Source: Candidatus Planktophila sp.
Lineage (GTDB): Bacteria > Actinomycetota > Actinomycetes > Nanopelagicales > Nanopelagicaceae
Length of the DNA stretch: 55,232 nt
NCBI GenBank assembly: GCA_017858325.1
Contig: JAFMBT010000010.1
Coordinates: forward strand, 1 to 55,232
Direction of reading: 5' to 3'
Positions 46,336-55,105 of the stretch are shown here, piece by piece; the stretch's first letter is position 1; every line of letters begins with the position of its first letter. A program made the translations under genes and the position numbers. The notes under the pieces were generated by a model that saw only the letters and a list, made by a program, of their open reading frames with translations, had not been told where the DNA came from and ran no database searches.

Positions 46336-46394
46336 GGCTGAATAGTCCGCTTAATTCTCAAAATATTTATCCACACGAAGGGAATTAATATTTC

Positions 46395-47939
46395 ATGGCA
46401 GCTTTCATTCTTAGGCGTCTAGGCGCATTGGGTGTGATCCTTTTCGGTTCAAGCTTTATCTTGTATAACCTTGCTGCCATCTCGGCGGATCCGCTCGAAG
46501 AGTTACGGCTCAGCTTGGATCCATCCAGAGATGCCCAAATTACCGCCTTAACTCGTGAACTCCAGTTAGATGTACCGCCGCCCCTTCGTTACTTTCTCTG
46601 GCTCAGAGGAGTTTTTGGCATTTTTGTCGGCCAGCCAAATTTTGGCACAGGCCGAGATGGTGCTGCAGTTATCGAGTCGTTATCGATTGCAATTCCTGTA
46701 ACTCTGCGTCTTGTCCTAGCAGCGACGATTCTGGCAGCGATACTAGGTATCATGATTGGGATCGTTACTGCTCTTCGTCAATATAGCCGCTTTGACTACT
46801 CAATGACCTTCGTTGCATTCCTGCTCTTTTCACTTCCAATTTTTTGGGTTGCGGTGCTTCTCAAGGAGTATCTAGCGATCTCATTCAATAACTTTCTACG
46901 AGACCCAATAATTCCGATTACTTGGATTATCGGAATTGGATTGGTAAGCGGGTTATTCTGGGCATCGATTATCGGACGCAACCGCAAGCTCTTTTGGACT
47001 ACGTACGCTGTGGCATTCATTTTGTCGAGTGGTCTCGTGACCTTCTTTGGAGTAACTGGTTGGCTTCTTAATCCATCGCTCGGCCCGATAGTTATCTTAG
47101 GGCTCTCGATCGGACTTGCATTTGGCGTTACACAACTCTCTGTTGGTTTGATCAATAAAGCAGCCCTGCGGGCATCATTAACGATGGCAGGATTATCAAT
47201 AGTCGCCTTTTACCCAGCGAACTGGGTCTTTGATAACTACCCTGGTCCACTCGGCATCTTTCTTATGATCTGCGGATTGATTACAACCGCAGTTTTTGTT
47301 GGGCTGGCTTTTTCAAAGATTGATCGTGTGCCAATTGTTCGAACGAGCATTATCACTGCAGTTCTCTCAGGTGGCCTGGTATTAGTTGATAAGTTTATGC
47401 AGACTTGGAAGCCTTACATGGAGACTGAAGCCATTAATCGTCGTCCTGTTCCAACCGTAGGTGAACGAAATGACTTACTAAACTCAACAGACTTTTGGAT
47501 TTCAAGCCTAGATATAGTTACTCATCTGTTCTTGCCGACATTGGCGTTAACCCTGATTGGCTTTGCCGGTTATATCCGTTTTGCGCGCGGCACACTTCTT
47601 GAGGTTCTTAATCAAGATTACATCCGTACCGCACGGGCCAAGGGTTTAACTGAGAGAACTGTGATCATGCGCCATGCATTTAGAAATACGATGATTCCAA
47701 TGACCACTATTTTAGTTGCAGATTTTGCCGGCGTTGTTGGTGGTGCTTTCATCACGGAAACTGTCTTTGCCTGGTCTGGTATGGGCACCTTGGCTCTTCA
47801 GGGGATTCGAAGTCAGGATCTGAATCTTTTGATGGGTGTCTTCTTTGTAACAGCCACCATGGCTGTTTTGGCGAACTTCGTGGCCGACCTGTTGTACTCG
47901 GTCTTAGATCCACGTATTCGCGCAGGAAGTGGTGAGTAG
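46395..47939 (+). CDS. DppB-type ABC permease, enlarged
   Basis: A 514-residue inner-membrane permease. Both ends match DppB/OppB: the N-terminus MAAFILRRLGALGVILFGSSFI, and the C-terminal domain with YIRTARAKGLTERTVIMRHAFRN (coupling loop) and TETVFAWSGMGTLALQGI. About 180 extra residues (roughly 170-350) hold five or so additional hydrophobic segments, making it much longer than the usual 305-340. The reading frame is clean, so this is an insertion rather than an assembly error. It pairs with the permease at 47942. Confidence 0.92.
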   Translation: MAAFILRRLGALGVILFGSSFILYNLAAISADPLEELRLSLDPSRDAQITALTRELQLDVPPPLRYFLWLRGVFGIFVGQPNFGTGRDGAAVIESLSIAIPVTLRLVLAATILAAILGIMIGIVTALRQYSRFDYSMTFVAFLLFSLPIFWVAVLLKEYLAISFNNFLRDPIIPITWIIGIGLVSGLFWASIIGRNRKLFWTTYAVAFILSSGLVTFFGVTGWLLNPSLGPIVILGLSIGLAFGVTQLSVGLINKAALRASLTMAGLSIVAFYPANWVFDNYPGPLGIFLMICGLITTAVFVGLAFSKIDRVPIVRTSIITAVLSGGLVLVDKFMQTWKPYMETEAINRRPVPTVGERNDLLNSTDFWISSLDIVTHLFLPTLALTLIGFAGYIRFARGTLLEVLNQDYIRTARAKGLTERTVIMRHAFRNTMIPMTTILVADFAGVVGGAFITETVFAWSGMGTLALQGIRSQDLNLLMGVFFVTATMAVLANFVADLLYSVLDPRIRAGSGE

Positions 47940-47941
47940 CA

Positions 47942-49030
47942 ATGGCCCGTAAATCAAAGGCAGATGTTGAGTCCACTGAAGTTCTTTCAGGCGAAAACGC
48001 TATTCAAAACAAGGAGATTGAGGGCCTAAGCCAGGGTCAAATTGTACGTAAGCGTTTCTTCCGTCACCGTGCCGCTGTTATTTCCCTCGGTACACTCACT
48101 TCCATCGTTATTCTTGCATTTACGGCGCTAGATTGGAAACTCTTTGGAGCAATTAGGGTCCCGGGTTGGTGGAGATGGACTCATGAAGAACTACTTGAAC
48201 TTCGTTACGGTGACTGCCCTGGCGGAACTGTCGGATGTCCAACGATCTCCCTTCTCCCGAAGTTTTTAGGTGGAGCTGGAATTGGATTGGGCACACACCC
48301 ATTTGGTCAGGATGACATTGGTCGTGATTACTTTGCCTTGGTGATGAAAGGTACCCAGCGTTCACTCTCAGTTATGGTGATTATTGGCAGTGTCGCAGCA
48401 ACTCTCGGCGTGGTTATTGGCTCAATCGCTGGTTTTTATCGTGGCCGTATTGATGCGATCTTGATGCGCTTTGTAGATTTTATGATCACAATTCCAGTAA
48501 TCATTATTGGATCAGTTGTTGGTTACCGTTATGGAAATCTGGGTGCTGCGTTTTTGGCTTTGCTTCTTGGACTCTTTGCATGGACAGGCCTTTCGCGCTT
48601 AGTCAGAGCTGAGTTCTTGACTCTGCGTGAGCGAGAGTTTGTCGATGCCGCACGTGTGGCAGGTGCTACAAACAGACGAATCATCTTCAAGCACATTTTG
48701 CCAAATGCGATCGGCGTGATTATTGTCTCAGTAACACTTTTGCTTTCTGGGGCAATTTTGCTTGAGACTGCTCTGAGTTTTATTGGCTTTGGAGTTGTTC
48801 CTCCAGATGTTTCTCTAGGGCTGCTGATTAGTCAGTATCAGGACTCTTTCACAACACGTCCTTGGCTCTTCTGGTACCCAGGTCTATTTATTATCTCTAT
48901 CGCTTTGAGTGTGAACTTTATTGGAGATGGTTTGCGTGATGCATTTGATCCACGTCAGCGTCGTCGCATCTCAAAGAAGGAACGCCAAGATTCAGCAACC
49001 GCCAGAAAGTTGGCACAAGCAAATGATTAA
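47942..49030 (+). CDS. DppC-type ABC permease
   Basis: A 362-residue inner-membrane permease with an N-terminal hydrophilic tail (about residues 1-45) and a first membrane segment near 50. It has the domain blocks HPFGQDDIGRDYFALVMKG and the coupling loop VDAARVAGATNRRIIFKHIL. An extracytoplasmic loop with two cysteines (GDCPGGTVGCPT) lies before the core. Two bases follow the first permease. It forms the pore with that protein. Confidence 0.93.
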   Translation: MARKSKADVESTEVLSGENAIQNKEIEGLSQGQIVRKRFFRHRAAVISLGTLTSIVILAFTALDWKLFGAIRVPGWWRWTHEELLELRYGDCPGGTVGCPTISLLPKFLGGAGIGLGTHPFGQDDIGRDYFALVMKGTQRSLSVMVIIGSVAATLGVVIGSIAGFYRGRIDAILMRFVDFMITIPVIIIGSVVGYRYGNLGAAFLALLLGLFAWTGLSRLVRAEFLTLREREFVDAARVAGATNRRIIFKHILPNAIGVIIVSVTLLLSGAILLETALSFIGFGVVPPDVSLGLLISQYQDSFTTRPWLFWYPGLFIISIALSVNFIGDGLRDAFDPRQRRRISKKERQDSATARKLAQAND

Positions 49031-49034
49031 TTCC

Positions 49035-49598
49035 TTAAATAAGAACAGCTACTGCCCCGAGCAGGATCAATGCTGCGAAGATGTACAAACCGGTGTTATC
49101 GCTGATGATCTCAAAATCACTAGCCTGTCCGCCACTAAAATCTTTTCTTCGAATCTTGGCCATGTAGGCGCAGACACCCGAATCACTCTGAAGAGAATCA
49201 CCTACTCGTCTCGGAGTGTCAGTTCCAGGACGCAGATCGGTTCTGTGCATTCTTCTACTGTGTCGACCACTCGGAGCTGGAGCGGCCCAGGCGTAATAAC
49301 TCTCACCTCTGATTTGGATCGACATGCTGTACTTGGTTTCGATCTCCTCAACCAGATCCCACGTAACGGTGATCTCTTTGGTTGGGTTAATAATTTTGAT
49401 ACCTTCATCAAAGAGAAGTACATATGGCTTCAAAAAGAGGAGATAAGAGCCGAAGGCGCCTGCACCACAGATACCGATGGTCAGCAAAACATCTCCATCG
49501 AAGAACAGGCTTTGAACTATAAAACCGGTAAAGAAGGCGATCAGAAACCAGCCGCTCGCAACTGCGCTTCCAGGTCTGAACTTTTCACTATTCGTCAT
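49035..49598 (-). CDS. PH-domain membrane protein (antisense in ABC operon)
   Basis: A 187-residue protein with two N-terminal hydrophobic segments (GWFLIAFFTGFIVQSLFF; TIGICGAGAFGSYLLFL). A bacterial PH-like domain follows (LLFDEGIKIINPTKEITVTW ... SYYAWAAPAPSGRHSRR). A C-terminal membrane segment (GLYIFAALILLGAVAVLI) ends it. The pattern is common in actinobacteria; function unknown. The gene occupies the gap between the DppC-type and ATPase genes on the opposite strand, so the operon transcript crosses it antisense. A 237-codon frame on the + strand there is a shadow. Confidence 0.82.
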   Translation of the reverse strand: MTNSEKFRPGSAVASGWFLIAFFTGFIVQSLFFDGDVLLTIGICGAGAFGSYLLFLKPYVLLFDEGIKIINPTKEITVTWDLVEEIETKYSMSIQIRGESYYAWAAPAPSGRHSRRMHRTDLRPGTDTPRRVGDSLQSDSGVCAYMAKIRRKDFSGGQASDFEIISDNTGLYIFAALILLGAVAVLI

Positions 49599-49630
49599 TT
49601 CGCAAGTTTCCCACAGAAGGAGTCAACCAA

Positions 49631-51277
49631 ATGAGTAAGCCAGTCTTAGAGATCCAGGATTTTAATGTTGATTTCTGGGTAGATGGAGTTTGGTACCCAG
49701 CTGTCATCGAAATGAACCTTACATTAAAGCCTGGGAAGGTAACGGCGATTGTTGGTGAATCAGGTTCAGGTAAGTCAACAACAGCACTTGGCTTGATGTC
49801 CTTGTTGGCATCAAATGCTCGTATGTCTGGATCCGTCAAAGTTAAAGATCAAGAGATGCTCAACACCAAAGCTATTACCCTTCAAAAGTTCCGCGGTAGA
49901 GAGGTCGCCTATATTTTCCAGGAGCCAATGACCGCACTCAACCCGATCTACACAGTCGGCTTCCAGATTATTGAAACTCTGCGCAATCACTTTGATATGG
50001 GTCCAAAAGAGGCTCGCGCTCGTGCAATCGAACTTATTACGATGGTTGAAATCCCAGATCCTGAGACATCGATTGATAAATATCCTCATCAGCTATCAGG
50101 TGGTCAGCGCCAGCGCGCCATGATCGCACAGGCACTTGCCTGCGACCCAGGGTTACTTGTTGCCGATGAACCGACGACGGCGCTAGATGTAACCGTGCAG
50201 GCTGAAGTATTGGATCTGATGCGTAACCTCAAAGATAAGCTCAATTCAGCGATTCTTTTGATCACTCACGATATGGGTGTTGTCGCTGATATGGCAGATG
50301 AGATTCTTGTAATGAAAGATGGCCACACCGTCGAACATGGAAGCGCCGATCAGATTTTTAATCGCCCGGCACATCCATATACTCAAGAGCTGCTTAAGGC
50401 TGTTCCAAAACTTGGAACATCAGTTCGCCGCGCACTTCCGTATAACGAGAATGCTAAGCCTCAGCCAGTTCTCAAATTAGAAAATGTCACGATCGCATAC
50501 CCTAAGCGCGGTCGTATCCCTGAGTTTGTGGCTGCAAAGAATGTCAGCCTTGAGATCTACCCAGGTGAAATCCTTGGCCTTGTTGGTGAATCAGGTTCAG
50601 GCAAGACCACAATCGGTCGCGCCGCAATCGGACTCTTGCCAATTAAGGAAGGAAAGCTAGAGATTGTTGGAAAAGATATTAGCCGTGCTAAATCTAAAGA
50701 ACTTTCTGCGATCCGTCGCCATACCGGCATCGTCTTTCAAGATCCGGCATCATCGCTGAACCCACGTCTTCCTATTGGTGAATCGATCGGTGAGCCGCTC
50801 TATCTTGCAGGAGAGGCTAAGGGTGAAGCACTTGCTCATCGCGTTGAAGATCTGCTTGATCAAGTTGAACTTCCACGCAGTTACCGCAACCGTTATCCGC
50901 ATGAGCTCTCAGGTGGTCAGCGCCAGCGCGTAGGAATTGCGCGCGCCCTTGCTCTTACCCCAGATCTGCTGATTGCAGATGAGCCAACATCGGCCCTCGA
51001 TGTGTCGGTACAGGCACGTTTCTTGGATCTCTTGCAAGAGCTACAGGGCAAGCTCAACTTTGCCTGTCTCTTCATCTCTCACGATTTAGCTGTCGTTGAC
51101 ATCTTGGCTCACCGCATTGCAGTTATGCAAAATGGTGAACTAGTCGAGGTCGGCGATCGCGATCAAATCTTGCAACATCCAAAGAGTGATTACACCCGCA
51201 GATTAATCTCAGCGATTCCAGTTCCAGATCCTGCCGAACAGCGTATTCGCCGTGAAGCTCGCCTGGCTGCTAAGTAA
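49631..51277 (+). CDS. fused DppD-DppF ABC ATPase
   Basis: A 548-residue protein with two complete nucleotide-binding domains. The first has GESGSGKSTTALG, YIFQEPMTALNP, LSGGQRQRAMIAQAL and LLVADEPTTALD. The second (from about residue 283) has GESGSGKTTIGRA, VFQDPASSLNP, LSGGQRQRVGIARAL and [12 protein letters not shown]. Both carry the peptide-transporter type C-terminal tail (HPYTQELLKAVP; SDYTRRLISAIP). One gene thus supplies both ATPases for the permease pair. AAGGAG is nine bases before the ATG. Confidence 0.95.
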   Translation: MSKPVLEIQDFNVDFWVDGVWYPAVIEMNLTLKPGKVTAIVGESGSGKSTTALGLMSLLASNARMSGSVKVKDQEMLNTKAITLQKFRGREVAYIFQEPMTALNPIYTVGFQIIETLRNHFDMGPKEARARAIELITMVEIPDPETSIDKYPHQLSGGQRQRAMIAQALACDPGLLVADEPTTALDVTVQAEVLDLMRNLKDKLNSAILLITHDMGVVADMADEILVMKDGHTVEHGSADQIFNRPAHPYTQELLKAVPKLGTSVRRALPYNENAKPQPVLKLENVTIAYPKRGRIPEFVAAKNVSLEIYPGEILGLVGESGSGKTTIGRAAIGLLPIKEGKLEIVGKDISRAKSKELSAIRRHTGIVFQDPASSLNPRLPIGESIGEPLYLAGEAKGEALAHRVEDLLDQVELPRSYRNRYPHELSGGQRQRVGIARALALTPDLLIADEPTSALDVSVQARFLDLLQELQGKLNFACLFISHDLAVVDILAHRIAVMQNGELVEVGDRDQILQHPKSDYTRRLISAIPVPDPAEQRIRREARLAAK

Positions 51278-51301
51278 TTCACTACTTACTTATCTAGCTA
51301 A

Positions 51302-52576
51302 TTAATCGCGCGCCTGACCAGAGAGATGTTTGTAACGTCCCATAAATTCGGCCTTGAGCTCTGGATAGTCACAGGCAATCAGCGCTGCGCGCATCTGGTC
51401 CACCAGGCGCACAATAAATCGTTCATTGTGAATTGTGGCCAGGGTTGCGGCGTTGATTTCTTTACCTCTAAATAAATGATGAACATATGCCTTGGTGTAA
51501 TGGGTGCAGGTGTAGCAATCACATTCTGAATCAATCGGTTCAAAGGCTCTGCGATAGGCGGCGTTAGATAAATTAAAGCGACCCTCCATGGTGTAGACCG
51601 CCGATGTACGGGCGATACGCGATGCCAGAACACAGTCGAAGGTATCGATGCCGTTATCGACACCGACAAAGAGATCTTCGGGGGCTCCGATGCCAAGTAA
51701 GTGGCGGGGTTTTTCTGCCGGCAATATCTCATTCATCCAGGTCAAAATTGTTCCGAGCGTTTTCTTATCGAGTGCGCCCCCTAATCCAAAACCATCAAAG
51801 GCGATTGGGTTCTCGGCATCCGTTGATCGCAAGGCCGCCATATCTGTCGCTGCCTTCTTACGCAGATCTTCGTATTGTGCACCTTGAATTACCCCGTAGA
51901 GGGCCTGATATGGCTTCTCGGAGCGTTCTGTGGTCAATTTCTGGTGCTCATCAAGACAACGTATTCCCCACGCCCGCGTGCGTTCTAGCGCCTTCTCTTG
52001 GTATTTGCGGGTGTTATGCAAGGTGGTGCATTCATCGAAAGCGAAGATGATGTCGGCGCCGATTTGGTGCTGCACGCGCATCGATACTTCGGGGGTAAAT
52101 CGGTGCATGCTGCCATCGATATGAGATTTAAAGGTCACGCCATCATCATCGACATGGGCCAGCCGCTCTTTATTTCCAGCTACTACCTCATCAGATCTAA
52201 AGGTCTGGGCATCCATCGCCAGAACTTTCTTAAAGCCGACGCCGAGTGAGAGAACTTGAAAGCCGCCGCTATCGGTAAAGGTCGGCCCGGGCCAATTCAT
52301 AAACCGTGAGAGACCACCTGCCTCATCGACTATGTCAGATCCGGGTTGCAGGTAGAGATGATAGGCATTGGCCAGAAGTGCTTGAGCACCCAGATCTTTC
52401 ATCGTTTCAGGGAGAACACTTTTTACAGTTGCCTTAGTGCCCACCGGAATAAAAGCTGGGGTTGCAATATCACCATGAGGAGTTGAGATAGTTCCTGCAC
52501 GTGCCAGAGATTTATCTAGGGCATGTGAAATATTAAAACTAAATCCGTTACCAGATGGCAACGCGTTGATCCTCAT
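51302..52576 (-). CDS. tgt: queuine tRNA-ribosyltransferase
   Basis: A 424-residue TIM-barrel enzyme that exchanges guanine-34 for preQ1/queuine in GUN-anticodon tRNAs. Blocks are GTKATVKSVLPE, ANAYHLYLQPG, TDSGGFQVLSLG (catalytic Asp), FDECTTLHNTR and the C-terminal zinc site CDCYTCTHYTKAYVHHL. The first 29 bases overlap the M13 gene. TTG 52561, preceded by GAGG, is an alternative start. No queuosine-biosynthesis gene is in this window, so queuine may be salvaged. Confidence 0.95.
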   Translation of the reverse strand: MRINALPSGNGFSFNISHALDKSLARAGTISTPHGDIATPAFIPVGTKATVKSVLPETMKDLGAQALLANAYHLYLQPGSDIVDEAGGLSRFMNWPGPTFTDSGGFQVLSLGVGFKKVLAMDAQTFRSDEVVAGNKERLAHVDDDGVTFKSHIDGSMHRFTPEVSMRVQHQIGADIIFAFDECTTLHNTRKYQEKALERTRAWGIRCLDEHQKLTTERSEKPYQALYGVIQGAQYEDLRKKAATDMAALRSTDAENPIAFDGFGLGGALDKKTLGTILTWMNEILPAEKPRHLLGIGAPEDLFVGVDNGIDTFDCVLASRIARTSAVYTMEGRFNLSNAAYRRAFEPIDSECDCYTCTHYTKAYVHHLFRGKEINAATLATIHNERFIVRLVDQMRAALIACDYPELKAEFMGRYKHLSGQARD

Positions 52577-54512
52577 CTAGCCAGAGCGCATCACTTTTGG
52601 TAATGCCAAAGGTTGTGTAGAAGGCAGGGATATTGCGAACAATTTGATTGCAGCGAAATTCTGCAGGTGAATGTGGATCCGTTGCAATGCGTCGACGCAT
52701 CTCTTCCGGGCGCACTTTGCCGCGCCAGGCTTGTGCCCAGGCAAGGAAGAGGCGTTGATAACCATTGAGGCCATCAATGACCGGTGATTCTTTTCCATCT
52801 AGGGCGATCTCATAAGCCTTGAGGGCAATTGATAGCCCACCAAGGTCACCAATATTTTCACCGACGGTTAGCGCGCCATTGACTGTGATGTCCGGGGTTT
52901 CCTCTGGAACAAGGGCGTTGTACTGGGCGATTAAAACATTGGCCCGCTTTTCGAATTCGACGCGGTCGATATCAACCCACCAATCAACCATGTTGCCATC
53001 ACCATCGAATTTGGATCCTTGATCATCAAAGCCATGGCCAATCTCATGGCCAATGACGGCGCCAATGGCTCCGTAATTAGCGGCATCATCAATATCAAGG
53101 CCAAAGAAAGGCGGCTGCAAAATTGCTGCAGGAAAGACGATCTCATTTCCGAGCGGGTTGTAATAAGCGTTGACCGTTTGTGGGGTCATATGCCATTCGT
53201 CGCGATCAACTGGCTTACCAATCTTGGCTAAGGCAAAGTCACGTTCGAATTTAGTCACGCGAGCGAGGTTTCCAAAGAGGTCATCTGATGTGATTGCCAG
53301 AGCTGAGTAATCGCGCCACTTATCTGGATAGCCAATCTTGGGGCGGAACTTTTCCAGTTTAACAATCGCCTTGGTCTTGGTCTCTTGGCTCATCCATTCG
53401 AGGCCATTGATGCTGCGCCGGTATGCCTCAATTAGATTTGCGACCAGGCCTTCCATCCGTGCTTTTGCAGCAGGTGGGAAATGGCGCTCGACATAAATCT
53501 TGCCGATAGCTTCACCGAGACTTCCTTCCACTAGCGCGACTCCGCGCTTCCAACGTTCACGCAATTGCGGAGTGCCAGAGAGGGTAGTGCCGTAGAAAGC
53601 GAAATTCTCATTAACGATCTCGGTGCTTAAATACGAGGCGCTGCTGGTGATGACATGCCAGGAGAGCCATGACTTCCACGCCGATTTCATTGCGGCATCA
53701 CTTTCAAAGGCTGCAACAAGCGGTGAGATTCCTTCGAAAAATGAAGGCTGGCCAATGACTACATGCTCAAAGGCAACAGCAGGGATTTCACCGGCGCTAA
53801 TCCAGACCGACCAGTTAAGTGCAGGGGAGAGCGCCATTAAATCTTTGCCTGTCATCTTGTTATAGGTCAGGCTGGCATCGCGGTTTCGGACCTGATCCCA
53901 ATGCAGGGCGGCAACTTTGGTTTCAAGTTCAAAGACTTCACGCGCCTTGGTTGCGCCATCTGCAATTCCGAGCAGGGTAAACATTTTCTCGACGTGAGCC
54001 AGGAATGCGACGCGAATGTTTTCGTACTGCTCTTCCTTGTAGTAACTCTCATCAGGCAGCGATAGCCCGCCCTGGTGGATATACAAAATATTTGCAGATG
54101 AATCCATCATGTCGGGATAGATCGCGGTCTCGGTGATGCCACTCGCACCACGGGCCTCCAGCCATGACATGGTCGAGATGAAATCATCCAATGAGTTAAT
54201 CGCAGCAACCTTGGCTAGATCGGCAGCAATTGGGGATGCCCCTAATTTTTCGATCTGCGCCTCATTCATAAAGGAGGCATACAAGTCGGTGATTTTCTGC
54301 GCCTCTGGACTTCCCGATGCGCTCTCGATAATCGCGCGTACCTGAGCTTCGGCCTCATTGCGCAAAACCATAAATGCGCCATCTGTTGCGCGGTCTTCTG
54401 GTATCACGCTCTCTTTCAGCCACTTGCCGTTGAAGTGACGGAAGAGGTCATCTTCTAATCTGACCGTAGGGTCTATAGATGAGGTATCGATTCCGCTCTT
54501 GAGCTCTGACAT
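52548..54512 (-). CDS. peptidase family M13 (neprilysin/PepO-like)
   Basis: A 654-residue zinc endopeptidase. The zinc motif is VIGHEIGHGFDDQG (about residue 485), and the third ligand is in VGENIGDLGG (ExxxD). The substrate-binding NAYYNP lies upstream, and an RCNQIVRNIPAFYTTFG end closes the fold. No signal peptide or membrane anchor is seen, so it is cytoplasmic as in PepO. AAGGAG lies about 11 bases before the ATG. It is divergent from the MarR regulator across a 65-base gap that contains a perfect inverted repeat. Co-transcription with tgt is implied by the 29-base overlap. Confidence 0.95.
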   Translation of the reverse strand: MSELKSGIDTSSIDPTVRLEDDLFRHFNGKWLKESVIPEDRATDGAFMVLRNEAEAQVRAIIESASGSPEAQKITDLYASFMNEAQIEKLGASPIAADLAKVAAINSLDDFISTMSWLEARGASGITETAIYPDMMDSSANILYIHQGGLSLPDESYYKEEQYENIRVAFLAHVEKMFTLLGIADGATKAREVFELETKVAALHWDQVRNRDASLTYNKMTGKDLMALSPALNWSVWISAGEIPAVAFEHVVIGQPSFFEGISPLVAAFESDAAMKSAWKSWLSWHVITSSASYLSTEIVNENFAFYGTTLSGTPQLRERWKRGVALVEGSLGEAIGKIYVERHFPPAAKARMEGLVANLIEAYRRSINGLEWMSQETKTKAIVKLEKFRPKIGYPDKWRDYSALAITSDDLFGNLARVTKFERDFALAKIGKPVDRDEWHMTPQTVNAYYNPLGNEIVFPAAILQPPFFGLDIDDAANYGAIGAVIGHEIGHGFDDQGSKFDGDGNMVDWWVDIDRVEFEKRANVLIAQYNALVPEETPDITVNGALTVGENIGDLGGLSIALKAYEIALDGKESPVIDGLNGYQRLFLAWAQAWRGKVRPEEMRRRIATDPHSPAEFRCNQIVRNIPAFYTTFGITKSDALWLDEDQRVAIW

Positions 54513-54541
54513 GATCGCTAGTACTCCTTGCTATTTCAAAG

Positions 54542-54559
54542 CAGTTGAAAGTTCAACTG
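54542..54559. promoter_or_regulatory. MarR-type operator
   Basis: CAGTTGAA-AG-TTCAACTG: perfect eight-base arms with a two-base centre. It lies between the divergent M13 peptidase and MarR genes, overlapping the -35 region expected for the MarR promoter. Placement and form fit autoregulation by the adjacent MarR protein, possibly with control of the peptidase. Confidence 0.7.
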
Positions 54560-54565
54560 TAGGCA

Positions 54566-54571
54566 TATAGT
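54566..54571 (+). promoter_or_regulatory. -10 box for leaderless MarR mRNA
   Basis: TATAGT is followed by TGGCCT and then ATG 54578, six bases on. The -35 zone falls inside the inverted repeat at 54542-54559. Confidence 0.6.
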
Positions 54572-54577
54572 TGGCCT

Positions 54578-55057
54578 ATGGCACGAGAAAACGCTACCCC
54601 ACCACGTTGGTTAAACCCAACAGAGATGGCTGCTTGGCGGCGATACATTGTTGCCAGCCGGCGCCTGCTTGAAGCCCTCGATAGCGATCTGGCTGACCAC
54701 GAACTTTCCATGCCTGACTATGAGATCTTGGCCCAGCTCAGTGATGCTCCTGAGCGCCGAATGCGTATGAGTGAATTGGCAGATGTTGCGATGCTCTCGC
54801 GCTCGCGCCTTTCACATCGAATGAAGGTAATGGAGAAAGCCGGATGGGTTCGCCGGGAAGCATGCCCGATTGATAAGAGAGGGTTTTTCGCGGTCATGAC
54901 CCCCAAGGGATGGAAGGCGATTGAGGCCGCGGCCCCAGACCATGTCGAAAGTGTGCGCCAACGTTTTGTTGATTTATTAAGTAAGGATGATCAGAAAGTT
55001 TTGGCGGAAATCTTTTCTCGCGTCACAGAAGAACTCCGAAAAAATCCATTGGATTGA
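54578..55057 (+). CDS. MarR-family regulator
   Basis: A 159-residue winged-helix repressor. N-terminal dimerisation helices (AWRRYIVASRRLLEALD) precede the HTH (MRMSELADVAMLSRSRLSHRM) and a wing (REACPIDKRGFFAVMTPKG). A C-terminal helix closes the dimer. The ligand is unknown. A terminator follows at once, so it is monocistronic. Confidence 0.93.
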   Translation: MARENATPPRWLNPTEMAAWRRYIVASRRLLEALDSDLADHELSMPDYEILAQLSDAPERRMRMSELADVAMLSRSRLSHRMKVMEKAGWVRREACPIDKRGFFAVMTPKGWKAIEAAAPDHVESVRQRFVDLLSKDDQKVLAEIFSRVTEELRKNPLD

Positions 55058-55060
55058 ATA

Positions 55061-55093
55061 AAAAACCCCCGACCATAAGGCCGGGGGTTTTTT
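55061..55093. terminator. bidirectional intrinsic terminator
   Basis: AAAAACCCCCGACC-ATAA-GGCCGGGGGTTTTTT: a GC-rich stem flanked by an A-run and a T-run, so it works on both strands. It separates the converging MarR gene and the basic-tail gene. Confidence 0.9.
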
Positions 55094-55105
55094 ATAAGTA
55101 ATAAA

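Noticed and set aside
48921-49634. 237-codon + strand frame across the DppC end and the PH-domain gene
   Set aside because: Antisense shadow of a protein with clear membrane segments and PH-like motifs; its own product is low-complexity Ser/Thr-rich without domains.
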